A stretch of DNA of 37,959 nt from WLJO01 sp945889085 (GCA_945889085.1 CAMDBM010000030.1:1-37959); one strand, 5' to 3'; counted from the first letter of the stretch, positions 1 to 8,268 are shown. The notes: a model not told the origin generated them from the sequence alone. Numbers and translations are program-made.

Positions 1-275
1 CCGAACAGGGCAACCATCGTCGAATAGATGACGGCGAGCCCACCCATGAGGTGCTCGTTGTGCGGGTACCAGAGAAAGTCTGCGGTTCGGCCGTTCAGGC
101 GCAGTTCGCGACGGCCGAGGATGAACGCCCAGTCATCGCTGAAGAACCACAGCATTCGCGTCTCGACGAGGATCAGTACCGCGACGGTCAGGAGGAGCAG
201 CGCCTCGACAGCCCGGCGGCGTCTGGTCGAAAGGTGGGCGACCGCCCCGTAGACCCTCCCGAGATACTCGATCAA
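1..275 (-). CDS. Membrane protein, probable glycosyltransferase-like (N-terminal part, cut by window edge)
   Basis: The minus-strand frame from 275 is open to the window edge. It encodes a short basic N-terminus (THLSTRRRRAVE-like), one strong hydrophobic segment (about residues 25-45, ALLLLTVAVLILV), then FFSDDWAFILGR and DFLWYPHNEHL, and a second hydrophobic stretch. An acidic DD pair just after the first membrane helix recalls the first outer loop of GT39/GT83-type lipid-linked sugar transferases; this is an inference from the layout, not a proven match. There is no ATG; TTG at 275 is the first usable start and follows the upstream stop at 280 by 4 bp, so it looks co-translated with the upstream gene. 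The true start is uncertain. Confidence 0.5.
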   Translation of the reverse strand, partial: MIEYLGRVYGAVAHLSTRRRRAVEALLLLTVAVLILVETRMLWFFSDDWAFILGRRELRLNGRTADFLWYPHNEHLMGGLAVIYSTMVALF

Positions 276-279
276 CGGC

Positions 280-717
280 TCACCAACGGCGATTGTCCTT
301 GCCCCCCGCGCGCTCGCGCCAGACGTCGTCCGACCACAGTTGGCGCAGCTCGGACGCAACGAATTCGCTCGTCCACTGCACCATCTCGAAGAACGGCAGG
401 TCCGTGCTCGCCATCTCGGTGAAGGCCATCCCGGCGAGTAACAGCTCGGCGTCCTCGATGTGCAACTCCATCTCTCGGCGGTCATCGGCCCCCGGGTCGC
501 CGCCGCCGAACCCCATCAGGCTGTCGGTGAGCTCGGGCCACACGTGGTGAAAGCGGGTGTCGAGGTCCAGCACGTGCTCGACGTTCCAGTTGGACCGATA
601 GCCCTCCGCCTCGGCGGTCTGGATGTTGTCGAGCACGATGCCGAGGATCGTCACGAGCGCCCCCGCCCCGGCGCGGTCCAACTGCATTACCTGCTCATGA
701 GACACACCCCAGATCAT
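280..717 (-). CDS. Hypothetical protein, 145 aa
   Basis: I do not recognise this family. The protein is acidic, appears mostly helical, and has no signal peptide or membrane segment. It is rich in Trp/Phe near the C-terminus (LPFFEMVQWTSEF). It lies 15 bp downstream of the NERD-helicase stop and 4 bp upstream of the next start, so it probably belongs to the same minus-strand unit. No strong Shine-Dalgarno precedes ATG 717; an internal ATG at 687 preceded by GAGCAGGTA is an alternative start. The function cannot be inferred from the sequence. Confidence 0.55.
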   Translation of the reverse strand: MIWGVSHEQVMQLDRAGAGALVTILGIVLDNIQTAEAEGYRSNWNVEHVLDLDTRFHHVWPELTDSLMGFGGGDPGADDRREMELHIEDAELLLAGMAFTEMASTDLPFFEMVQWTSEFVASELRQLWSDDVWRERAGGKDNRRW

Positions 718-732
718 GCCGGAAATCTCGGC

Positions 733-2319
733 TCAGGGCGCAGGCGGGGACATCAGCGCCGGTGAGCCAACCAGCGTGAGCCAGGCGATCGCCCGGCTGG
801 CGCCGATGTACTGCAACTGGCGGTCGGGTTCGGCCGACGTGTCGACATAGATCACTGCGAGGCGCTCGAGTCCCTTCGCCCGGTGCACGGTCTCGCAGAG
901 GATCGCCTCCTCGCTGCGGTCCTCCCAGCGAACCATCGGACAACCCTCGGGTGGATTGGCAACGAGGTCGTCGCGTTCTTTCTTGTGCCGTGTCACGACG
1001 AGGATCCCGGAGAACGGGATGCTGTGCTGCTCGGTGAGCTCGACAACGGTCTCGCGGACCCGCTTGGCGATCTCCTTGCGACCACCGGCCAAGAGGTGCC
1101 TGACCGGCACGGTGCCGGGGGCGCCGGGCAGCGGTTCGGGGCCACCAAGCCGTTTCACGAACGCCGCGATCGGGCGTGCGTTCCGCAGGTTGTGCTCGAG
1201 ATGGTTCGTCACCATGTTCGGCGGTGGCACCCAATCGCGCTCATAGATGGCCTGTGACGGATCCGCCGTCATCAGCAGGCGCCTCGGTCCCGACGGGTCG
1301 AGCAGGCGCTCGAGCGACTCGAGCCAGTGGGGCTTGATGTCCTGACCCTCGTCGATGATCAACGTGTCGAACGGCTGGCCGATCCGGTCCGCGTGGAAGG
1401 CGAGCCCCGCCGTTGGGATGGTGTCCCAGTAGTCGGGGCCGGGGTTCTCGCCGACACGGAACCCGTGGGGCTCGAGCAGGCGGACCACGACGTCGTGATA
1501 GGTGCCAACCGTCGCGGGCGTGTTGCGGAGCCTGCGGTGGAGGAACTCCCCGATCGGCTTGTTGAAGCAGACGACAAGCGTGCGCTCACCGCGCGCCACG
1601 GCACGGCGCGCCCAGTCGATCGCGAGCCAGGTCTTGCCGGTCCCGGCACCACCGGTGACGAGGACGCGTTGCTGGCTGTCGAGACCGCGGACCGCCGTCA
1701 TGACGGCACGCGTGGTTGCATCGAGGTGGCGAGAGGTCGCGAGCATCACACCGCCCTCGCCGGTGGACAGTTCCACCGTCGGCCGTACGGCACGCACGAA
1801 CCGTTCGAGGCGGTCCCGCGGCACGGGGACACGGTCCGGTGCACCCAGACGCCTAATAGCGGCGGACGGGTCCAACAGTTCGGGCTTGGCGAGCAGGATG
1901 CTCGCCGGCGCATCGGGGCCGAGACCCTCCACCGGGATCGCACCCACGTCGGGAAGGGCGACGACGTGGCTCATGTACAGCCCGTCCATGTCCACCCGCG
2001 CGCTCCGCATCCGCCCGATCAACGCGTGCTTGGCACGTGCCACCTGCTCGACGGGGGACTTCGTCAGCCTCCGGTCGTACTGGTACCAGACGCCGTTCTC
2101 GAGGTGCACCGCGCCACCCTTGACCTCCACGAGCACCACGCCCTGCGCCGGGGACACGAGCAGCAGATCGATCTCCGCATCGCCCCGGTCGAAGATCGGC
2201 ACCGTCGGCAGCACCAACCAGGTGTCGTCCAACCCGATGAGCATCGCCTCGCACACCCGTCGCTCGGAGGGCTCCAGGCCCCCGAGATCGAAATCCGAGG
2301 GAACGAGGCATGCCATCAC
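733..2319 (-). CDS. NERD-domain UvrD/Rep-family DNA helicase
   Basis: The 528-residue protein combines a nuclease-related NERD domain with a superfamily 1 helicase core. The NERD part is at about residues 35-120, with EIDLLLVSP and VLVEVKGG supplying the PD-(D/E)xK-like acidic and E-x-K residues. Helicase motif I is GGAGTGKTW (about 217-225), motif II is LIIDEGQD (about 320), followed by QAIYERD (motif III region), VHRAKGLE (motif V) and QYIGASRA (motif VI). Such proteins are predicted to unwind and perhaps cut DNA in repair or anti-invader roles; the exact role here is unknown. GTG 2319 is chosen because GGGGGAAG lies 6 nt upstream; ATG 2316 directly follows it. It starts 1 bp after the upstream stop, so it is translationally coupled. 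Confidence 0.88.
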   Translation of the reverse strand: MMACLVPSDFDLGGLEPSERRVCEAMLIGLDDTWLVLPTVPIFDRGDAEIDLLLVSPAQGVVLVEVKGGAVHLENGVWYQYDRRLTKSPVEQVARAKHALIGRMRSARVDMDGLYMSHVVALPDVGAIPVEGLGPDAPASILLAKPELLDPSAAIRRLGAPDRVPVPRDRLERFVRAVRPTVELSTGEGGVMLATSRHLDATTRAVMTAVRGLDSQQRVLVTGGAGTGKTWLAIDWARRAVARGERTLVVCFNKPIGEFLHRRLRNTPATVGTYHDVVVRLLEPHGFRVGENPGPDYWDTIPTAGLAFHADRIGQPFDTLIIDEGQDIKPHWLESLERLLDPSGPRRLLMTADPSQAIYERDWVPPPNMVTNHLEHNLRNARPIAAFVKRLGGPEPLPGAPGTVPVRHLLAGGRKEIAKRVRETVVELTEQHSIPFSGILVVTRHKKERDDLVANPPEGCPMVRWEDRSEEAILCETVHRAKGLERLAVIYVDTSAEPDRQLQYIGASRAIAWLTLVGSPALMSPPAP

Positions 2320-2320
2320 C

Positions 2321-2944
2321 TCATTCTTCCCCCAACGTCCACGCGAAGGGAAGTGCGTTCACCCGACGCTGGATCCAGCCGGCCATCTCGTGGATCCGGC
2401 CCCAGTCGATCCCCGGTGCGCCCGGTCGCTCCTGCCACGGTTCCGGATCAATACCTCTCGGAGAGGCCACGTCGATGTCGAGTTCCACGCCGAACTCGGG
2501 GCCGACGATGTTCGCGAACGCCCCGCCCAGTTCGGTGTCCGGCTCCTCGAGCAGATCGCTGAACTCCTCGACGACACCGTCCACCAGCACCTGGTGCACC
2601 TCCGCCTGGGACACCGTTAGCAGGCCCTCCACCTCACCGGCACTGTCGAGCAGGGCGCTGCACAGTTCGCCCCACACGCGGGCACCGACGGCCTCGTAAC
2701 GATCCGCAAGATCAGGGGAGTCACAGAACGGGACGAGCCCAATCGGGTCACCGAGCAGGAACGCAGCGTCCACCGCAACCGCTACACACGGCCACAGCCA
2801 ACCCGAACGACCGAGACCGAAATCTGCCCGTGCCACTCGGTACCCGCGCCTCACGGCCTCAAGATCGATGGGGTGGTCACACTCCGCGCCGTTCGTCTCG
2901 TTGTCCCCATCGTCGTTGCAGGTGTGCTCATCCCGATTGTTCAT
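2321..2944 (-). CDS. Hypothetical protein, 207 aa (alternative start 2965)
   Basis: No family is recognised. The protein begins with a polar, acidic Cys-containing segment (HTCNDDGDN, ECDHP), has a hydrophobic stretch WPCVAVAVDAAFLLG at about 50-65, and an acidic C-terminal half. It is the first gene of the minus-strand unit and its stop is 1 bp from the helicase start, so the two are probably made together; a regulatory or partner role for the helicase is only an inference. ATG 2944 was chosen over ATG 2965 because the seven extra residues look like leader sequence; neither has a clear Shine-Dalgarno. It is divergent from the vWA operon across 160 bp. Confidence 0.6.
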   Translation of the reverse strand: MNNRDEHTCNDDGDNETNGAECDHPIDLEAVRRGYRVARADFGLGRSGWLWPCVAVAVDAAFLLGDPIGLVPFCDSPDLADRYEAVGARVWGELCSALLDSAGEVEGLLTVSQAEVHQVLVDGVVEEFSDLLEEPDTELGGAFANIVGPEFGVELDIDVASPRGIDPEPWQERPGAPGIDWGRIHEMAGWIQRRVNALPFAWTLGEE

Positions 2945-3104
2945 GGGTGAGACAACGCAGCGCATCGATCAGGCCGTGATCCCGGGTCACGTCGTCGAGC
3001 GGAGTGACCGCACCGATGTCACATCTCCGGGCCCTCCCGTCCTTCCAGTACCGGATCGAATCCGACCACCGATCAACCCACTCCCGAGGAGCAACACCAA
3101 CATC

Positions 3105-4631
3105 ATGCAACCGCAGATTTCCTTCGACCGCACCGTTATCACCACCCGCAACGACGAGGTTGTCAACGTCCTCATCGAGCTCACGGCACCGCCGGCACCG
3201 GAGATCGAGCGCAAGCCGCTCGACATCGTGCTCGTGCTGGACCGGTCCGGGTCCATGGGCGGCCAGCCGCTCGACTCGGTCACCAAGGCTGCCGCCCAGT
3301 TGCTGCGTCTCGTGGGCGCCTCCGACCGCATCGGCGTCGTTGCCTTCGACGACGAGGTGAACCTCGTGCTCCCGCTCGGCCAGCACGACCCGACCAGTGC
3401 CGGGCGCACGGTGCGGGCAATCACGGCTGGCGGGTCCACCAACCTCTCCGGCGGCTGGCTGAAGGGCCTCGAGATGCTCCTCGCCGACGTCCGCGAGGAC
3501 GCGTTGCGGCGCATCATCGTGCTCACCGACGGTCACGCCAACGCCGGCATCACGACACCGGACGAACTGCTCGCGCTCGTCGGTGGCGGCCGTGCGCGTG
3601 ACGTCTCCACGTCGTGCATTGGCTTCGGCGACGGCTACGACGAGCGACTGCTCGCCGGGCTCGCCGACGCCGGCCACGGCAACGACTACTGGTGCGCCGG
3701 CCCGGATCAGGCAGCAGCAGTGTTCGCCGACGAGTTCGCCGGGCTCGCCAGCGTCGTTGCCCAGAACGTGTCCGTCGAGATCAAGCCGAGCGCTGCAGTA
3801 GCGGTGGCCAAGGTGCTCAACGAGTTCCCCATCACGGACCTCGCGAGCGGCGGTGTCCAGGTGGCGCTCGGCGACGCCTACGGCGGCGAGACCCGCAAGG
3901 TCGTGGCACGCTTCCACCTCCGCCCGGTCGCTGCGGACGGAGCGCTTGATGTCGCCACACTCACCTTCCGTTGGGCCTCCACCGTCGGCGAGGTGTCGCT
4001 GCACACCGTCACCGTCCCGGTGCGGGTAACTGTCGGCGACGAGGGTGCCCAGGACCCCGACGCCGATCCGCGGGTGCATGAAGAGGTTCTGGTGCTCGAG
4101 GTGGCGCGCACGAGGCGCGAGGCCCGGGACGCCGCCGAGATCGGCGACTACCAGGCGGCTTCGGCACTGCTCCGCGAGAGTGCCACGACGCTCGCCTGCA
4201 TGGTCGCTCCGCCGCAGGGCGACCTCGAGGACCTGCGTCTCGACGTGGAGCGCCTCGAGTCCGGGCACTGGGACTCCGCCAGCAGCAAGAAGCTGTTCTC
4301 CCGGTCCCGTTCGTCGTCCCGCGGTCGCAAGACCAACTACGAAGACACCCCGGAGAACCCGCTCTGGGCACGCCCGGAAACCCCGTTACACCCCCCTGTC
4401 ATTCTGTCCTTGTGGACACCAACCCAACCCACCACTCACAGAAGGAGACCCCAGCCAACACCACCTCACACTTCCCCCTGCCCACTCCCGCCGAGGAGAA
4501 GGCCTACATCAAGCACCTCACCCGTGCGGCCACCCGCATCGCCTCGAAGCGGGGCCGTCAGCCCTTCGACGTGGACGACATCGTCCAGGGGGTCCTGCTG
4601 CGCTTCGCAGCAGATGTCCCCCGGTTCATGA
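3105..4631 (+). CDS. vWA-domain protein; frame runs into the sigma gene
   Basis: A von Willebrand factor A domain occupies about residues 40-215. The MIDAS motif DRSGSMGG begins at D46, the second MIDAS residue is in the GGSTNLSGG stretch, and IIVLTDGHANAG supplies the third. A beta-rich domain follows (about 220-320), then a helical segment. Such domains bind a divalent metal and mediate protein-protein contacts; partners are often AAA+ ATPases, one of which is encoded three genes downstream. ATG 3105 follows GAGGAG by 13 nt, a long spacing; the open frame continues upstream but would overlap the divergent gene. Recognisable sequence ends near 4380. After that the frame yields proline/threonine/arginine-rich shadow sequence to a stop at 4631, 220 bp inside the next gene, so the true C-terminus is in doubt. 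Confidence 0.85.
   Translation: MQPQISFDRTVITTRNDEVVNVLIELTAPPAPEIERKPLDIVLVLDRSGSMGGQPLDSVTKAAAQLLRLVGASDRIGVVAFDDEVNLVLPLGQHDPTSAGRTVRAITAGGSTNLSGGWLKGLEMLLADVREDALRRIIVLTDGHANAGITTPDELLALVGGGRARDVSTSCIGFGDGYDERLLAGLADAGHGNDYWCAGPDQAAAVFADEFAGLASVVAQNVSVEIKPSAAVAVAKVLNEFPITDLASGGVQVALGDAYGGETRKVVARFHLRPVAADGALDVATLTFRWASTVGEVSLHTVTVPVRVTVGDEGAQDPDADPRVHEEVLVLEVARTRREARDAAEIGDYQAASALLRESATTLACMVAPPQGDLEDLRLDVERLESGHWDSASSKKLFSRSRSSSRGRKTNYEDTPENPLWARPETPLHPPVILSLWTPTQPTTHRRRPQPTPPHTSPCPLPPRRRPTSSTSPVRPPASPRSGAVSPSTWTTSSRGSCCASQQMSPGS
4391..4396 (+). other. C6 run at the vWA/sigma junction, possible frameshift site
   Basis: Six consecutive C residues fall across vWA codons CAC CCC CCT. A -1 slip here moves translation directly into the downstream sigma-factor frame, which has no stop between this point and GTG 4412. 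None of the three forward frames has a stop between about 4380 and 4631. This could be a programmed slip, a real single-base mutation or a homopolymer sequencing error; the sequence alone cannot decide. Confidence 0.35.
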
Positions 4632-5107
4632 GGGACTACACCCCCGAGCGATTCGCACGTGAGGCCACCTCGCAGGTGGCTATCACGTTCGACCGCAAGG
4701 AGCGGGTGCAGCGATCCGAGGGTGTGCGGCTCATCCACGTGTCCGAAGATGGCAGCGATGGCTATTTCACCAAGGCACGTGCCTTCGCATCCGGTTCCGA
4801 GCCGATCCTCGAGGGAGACGGCGAGCTGCTCGACCTAGCCAGATCTCTCGGCACCGCGGTCGACGAAACAGTCGTCCAGTCCGAGCGCAACCACGCACTC
4901 CTGCGGGCCTGCCTGCAGCAACTCACCCCGCGTCAGCGTGAGTTCCTCATGCTGGTCGACGGCTACGGCTTCACCGTGACGGAAGTGGCTGCCCGCGCCG
5001 ATCTCGTTCGGGAGACCGCGAGCCGAGAGCTCAGCGGGGCCCGCAAGCTCGCGCATCAGGCTGCGGGCAACCTGCCGGACGACGACGAAGGGGTGAGTGC
5101 CTCGTGA
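4412..5107 (+). CDS. ECF-like RNA polymerase sigma factor, 231 aa
   Basis: Sigma-70 region 2 is seen at about residues 25-100, with DVDDIVQGVLLRF matching the core-binding helix pattern D-x-(E/D)-D-(I/V)-x-Q. Region 4 is near residues 165-220, with LTPRQREFLMLV and the helix-turn-helix TVTEVAARADLVRETASREL. The size and two-region layout fit ECF or ECF-like factors. GTG 4412 is the only early start in frame and has no Shine-Dalgarno; oddly, a good AGAAGGAG lies inside the reading frame at about 4439-4447 with no start codon after it. The stop overlaps the next start (GTGA). It probably controls genes of this operon or a regulon tied to the vWA/AAA+ proteins (inference). Confidence 0.8.
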   Translation: MDTNPTHHSQKETPANTTSHFPLPTPAEEKAYIKHLTRAATRIASKRGRQPFDVDDIVQGVLLRFAADVPRFMRDYTPERFAREATSQVAITFDRKERVQRSEGVRLIHVSEDGSDGYFTKARAFASGSEPILEGDGELLDLARSLGTAVDETVVQSERNHALLRACLQQLTPRQREFLMLVDGYGFTVTEVAARADLVRETASRELSGARKLAHQAAGNLPDDDEGVSAS

Positions 5108-5937
5108 ACCGGCACCAATCCGCCGCAACGGCGTGTCTCCTGCTCCGGTACCGACCGGATGCCGACGTTCTTCTTGGCGTCGTCGAGGTCACGGACACAG
5201 CGTCCGGTGGCCCCGACGCCGTCAACGACCGCCGGCTCAGCGACACCCCCGATGCCGATACCCGGTTGACGTGGAACCTCGCCGCAAGCGGTCAGTTCGC
5301 CAACACACCGGTGCTCCACTCCTTCGAGGTGATCCACGCGCTGTCGCGCTGGCAGGCCGATGGTCTGGACGTACTCCCCCGAGCGGTCGCCGACATCTGT
5401 CATCGATTCACCAACGAGCACCGCGAAGGCGCTCCGTCCGACACCCCGATGATCAGCGCGCTGCACTCCCGGGTCGCCTCGGAGGCGCAGCTTCCCATCA
5501 CCGAACTGCTCAACACCAATGAACCGCGCACCTCGGCCCGTCCCGGTCTGCAGCGGGATGCACTCCACGTTGCACGTTCACTCGAACAGCTCTCTGGCGC
5601 CATCGAGACGGCGTTCTCCACAAGAAGGCTCACCGACCACGAAGCCCGAACCGGGTCGAATGAGCACAACCGGGTGGTGGCCTTCTGCGCCCTCGCACGG
5701 GAACTGGCCTCCACCCTCGCCGATCACGAGGCGCTCCCTGCGCCGGGCACCTCGGCGGCAACCAGACAGGCCCTGCGCGGCGGATTGCCGATCGGCGATC
5801 GGGAGCGAACGGCGTTGCTCACCGCTCTCACCGACATCGATCAACCCGATCGATGGGCGCTCGTCGCTGCAGCGCTCGATCACCTCGGCTCCTCCATCCA
5901 CAACACCCACCACCCGCAAGGCCCCCCGCTTGTCTGA
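5104..5937 (+). CDS. Hypothetical protein in the vWA/sigma/AAA+ operon, 277 aa
   Basis: No family is recognised. It is a soluble, Ala/Leu/His-rich, probably mostly helical protein without signal peptide, membrane segment or clear catalytic motif. It starts at GTG 5104 within a 4-bp GTGA overlap with the sigma gene and overlaps the AAA+ gene by 8 bp, so the operon order and tight coupling argue that it works with them. A role as anti-sigma factor, adaptor or substrate of the ATPase is possible but not shown by sequence. Strong GC preference at third codon positions supports a real gene. Confidence 0.75.
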   Translation: MNRHQSAATACLLLRYRPDADVLLGVVEVTDTASGGPDAVNDRRLSDTPDADTRLTWNLAASGQFANTPVLHSFEVIHALSRWQADGLDVLPRAVADICHRFTNEHREGAPSDTPMISALHSRVASEAQLPITELLNTNEPRTSARPGLQRDALHVARSLEQLSGAIETAFSTRRLTDHEARTGSNEHNRVVAFCALARELASTLADHEALPAPGTSAATRQALRGGLPIGDRERTALLTALTDIDQPDRWALVAAALDHLGSSIHNTHHPQGPPLV

Positions 5938-7276
5938 TGATCACCCCGAGCACACCGAACTCCTGGCGCTGCTGAGCAGCCGGGCAGACCGAGTGTCCGG
6001 CGGTGGGCTCACCGAGGCAGAGCCGCTCGAGATCATCATCCGTGGCGAATCGCTCTCGGCTCACGTCGCCAACCAACCCGACGGCTCGCAGGTGCTTACC
6101 CTCGCCGTCTTCGTCGACGACGTGGGCCCGGCCCTTCACGACCGGGTAGAGCGCTGGATCGCCGGACACCGAGGGCCCGAACCCTTCGCCACACTCCACC
6201 TCACGGCGGCAGCGCCCCGCTCGCTCGCCACGGCGGCCCTGCTTGCATCGCATGCCGTACTCGCGGACACAGCAGATGCCCGGCAGGTGGATGCGGTGCT
6301 GAACAGTCTCATCACGCTCGCTCGACGCGCGAGGACCCGTCTCGACGGCTTCGCGCGCGACAACGTTCGCAACAACCCGGCACGTGCAACAGCAACTGAG
6401 CACGCGCTGCAGGGCGACGCCAACAGCGGGCGACCGACCGACGTGATCCTCGCCGAGCTCGAGGCGCTCGTCGGGCTCCGAACGGTCAAAGAGGAGATTG
6501 CAGCACTCGTGAGGGCCCAGGCCGTCGCGGAGCAGCGACGGGCTGCGGGGCTCCGGGCAGTAACGCCGTCCCCCCACCTCGTGTTCGTCGGCAACCCCGG
6601 CACGGGCAAGACCACCGTGGCGCGCCTCCTCGGCGAGCTGTACCGATCGATCGGTGTGCTTCCGAGCGGCCATGTGATCGAGGTTGACCGGAGCGGCCTC
6701 GTTGCCGGGTACGTGGGCCAGACAGCACTGAAAACCGCAAACGTGTGCGAACGGGCAATCGGTGGGCTGCTCTTCGTGGACGAGGCGTACGCGCTCGCAG
6801 GTGGCGGGAGGCACGACTTCGGCCAGGAGGCAATCGACACACTGCTCGCATTCATGGAGAACCACCGTGGCGAGTTCGCCGTCGTCGTGGCTGGCTACCC
6901 CAGGCCGATGGCGCGCTTCATCCACACGAATCCGGGTCTCAAGAGCCGGTTCGACCACGTCCTGCGGTTCGAGGACTTCGACCCAGAGGACCTGGTGAGG
7001 ATCTTTTCGACCATGGCAGCGGATCGGGACTACGACCTCACCCCCAACGCGCTCGACAGGGTCACGGCACACATCGCCGCCTGGACGCGCCGGCAGGGGT
7101 TCGGCAACGCGCGGGACGTCCGCAACCTGTTCCACGAGGTCATCCGCAAGCATGCGGTGCTCATCGATGCCGACGGGGCAGACGCGCAGGCATTGCGCAC
7201 CGTCACCGCCGACGCCATCCCGGATCCCCGGGGCCCGCTGCCACCCACAGACAGCCACTACCCCGGCTACCTCTAG
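5930..7276 (+). CDS. AAA+ ATPase, CbxX/CfqX (SpoVK/EccA-like) type, 448 aa
   Basis: The C-terminal half is a complete AAA+ module of the CbbX/SpoVK clade: VGLRTVKEEI lead-in helix, Walker A GNPGTGKTT at about residue 221, pore-loop region SGLVAGYVGQTA, Walker B LLFVDEAYAL at about 280, sensor/arginine segment NPGLKSRFDHVLRFEDF, and a helical lid with GFGNARDVRNLF. The first ~180 residues are not recognised and are probably a sensor or partner-binding domain, as the variable N-termini of EccA-type proteins are. TTG 5930 overlaps the upstream gene by 8 bp and is preceded by CAAGG at 8 nt; a later GTG at about 5993 is an alternative. These ATPases remodel proteins; the vWA protein of the operon is the obvious candidate partner. 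Confidence 0.88.
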   Translation: MSDDHPEHTELLALLSSRADRVSGGGLTEAEPLEIIIRGESLSAHVANQPDGSQVLTLAVFVDDVGPALHDRVERWIAGHRGPEPFATLHLTAAAPRSLATAALLASHAVLADTADARQVDAVLNSLITLARRARTRLDGFARDNVRNNPARATATEHALQGDANSGRPTDVILAELEALVGLRTVKEEIAALVRAQAVAEQRRAAGLRAVTPSPHLVFVGNPGTGKTTVARLLGELYRSIGVLPSGHVIEVDRSGLVAGYVGQTALKTANVCERAIGGLLFVDEAYALAGGGRHDFGQEAIDTLLAFMENHRGEFAVVVAGYPRPMARFIHTNPGLKSRFDHVLRFEDFDPEDLVRIFSTMAADRDYDLTPNALDRVTAHIAAWTRRQGFGNARDVRNLFHEVIRKHAVLIDADGADAQALRTVTADAIPDPRGPLPPTDSHYPGYL

Positions 7277-7357
7277 CCCAGCCCTGCGCGCATCGGGCAG
7301 CCCACGGGCCGACGCGCGTCATGCCCCGTCGCTTCGGCGCCGACGGGTCAACGCTGC

Positions 7358-7363
7358 TAGAGA
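7358..7363 (+). promoter_or_regulatory. Possible -10 element of a leaderless promoter (enoyl-CoA hydratase)
   Basis: TAGAGA lies 7 nt before ATG 7371, and no Shine-Dalgarno is present. The spacing matches the leaderless pattern seen at many genes in this window, though the last base is not T; no clear -35 is visible. Confidence 0.35.
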
Positions 7364-7370
7364 TAGCGAT

Positions 7371-8126
7371 ATGACTTCAGCTCAGGACGGCATCGCACTC
7401 CACGTGGACGGACCGGTGGCCACCGTGACGCTCTCGCGGCCGGATGCGCTCAACGCGCTCACCCCCGAGATGCTCTACCGGCTCGCTGCCACCCTCGAAC
7501 AACTCGCCGGGGACGACAGCGTGCGCGTCGTGGTGCTCACCGGTGAGGGTCGGGCATTCTCGGCCGGGGTGGACCTCAAATCGCTCGCCGGTCGCGAGAT
7601 CATTGACGGCTCGATCGGTGAGATCCTCGACATCCCGGCCCGCCGCGCCACCACCGCGCTCGCCGGCATGCCCAAGGTCACTATCGCCAAGGTGAACGGG
7701 TTCTGTTTCACCGGCGCCCTCGAGATCGCCATTGCCTGTGACCTCGTGTTCACGGCGGACGAGGCGAAACTGGGCGACACCCACGTGAAGTTCGGCATCC
7801 GTCCCTCGTGGGGCATGAACCAGCGCCTCATCCGGCTCGTCGGACCCGCACGCGCCCGGGACCTCTCATTCACGGCGCGCACGTTCAGCGGTGCCGAGGC
7901 GGCTCAATGGGGCCTCGCAACAGCATCGGCACCCCGGGAGGGTCTCGACGCGCTCGTGCAGTCGTACATCGACATGATCCTCCCGAACCACGGACCCACA
8001 ATCGCCGCGTGCAAGGACCTGTACCGCAACGCACTCGACCGCGGGCTGTCGAGTGGGCTCGCCTACGAGGCAGCCGCCGTGTTCCCGATCGCCTACGACG
8101 GCGCCCGCCTCGACGCCTACCGCTGA
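7371..8126 (+). CDS. Enoyl-CoA hydratase/isomerase family protein, 251 aa
   Basis: This is a crotonase-fold protein of normal length. SRPDALNAL, the oxyanion-hole segment GRAFSAGVDLKSL and the second signature FTGALEIAIACDLVFTADEA are all present. Of the two catalytic glutamates of classical hydratases, the first (in ALEIA) is kept, while the usual E in the following fgxPE segment is replaced in AKLGDTHVKFG. The activity may therefore be a variant (isomerase, hydrolase or altered hydratase) rather than standard beta-oxidation hydration. ATG 7371 is chosen from the start of family homology (GIALHVDGPVATVTLSRP). It is separated by 94 bp from the AAA+ gene and probably independently transcribed. 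Confidence 0.88.
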   Translation: MTSAQDGIALHVDGPVATVTLSRPDALNALTPEMLYRLAATLEQLAGDDSVRVVVLTGEGRAFSAGVDLKSLAGREIIDGSIGEILDIPARRATTALAGMPKVTIAKVNGFCFTGALEIAIACDLVFTADEAKLGDTHVKFGIRPSWGMNQRLIRLVGPARARDLSFTARTFSGAEAAQWGLATASAPREGLDALVQSYIDMILPNHGPTIAACKDLYRNALDRGLSSGLAYEAAAVFPIAYDGARLDAYR

Positions 8127-8268
8127 TCCCCCGCTTTCTCAGCAACGGCTTCCTACGCCCAGCATGGATTTCTGCAGGAGAAACGCGCCGTCGTGACAGA
8201 CTCTCCCACCAACACCGCTCACACTGCGCGGGGGCCCGGGTCGGGACCCCGCCACGAAAGGACTTCCC

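Noticed and set aside
2868..3104. Upstream in-frame extension of the vWA gene to an ATG at 2868
   Set aside because: It would overlap the divergent 207-aa gene and its residues do not look like vWA sequence; homology begins at ATG 3105.
2928..4268. 446-codon minus-strand open frame opposite the vWA gene
   Set aside because: It mirrors the coding strand in a GC-rich gene, has Arg/Glu/His-rich composition without any domain, and lacks a ribosome site.
5828..7258. 476-codon minus-strand open frame opposite the AAA+ gene
   Set aside because: The plus strand carries a complete AAA+ module here; the antisense frame shows no motif and is a GC-driven shadow.
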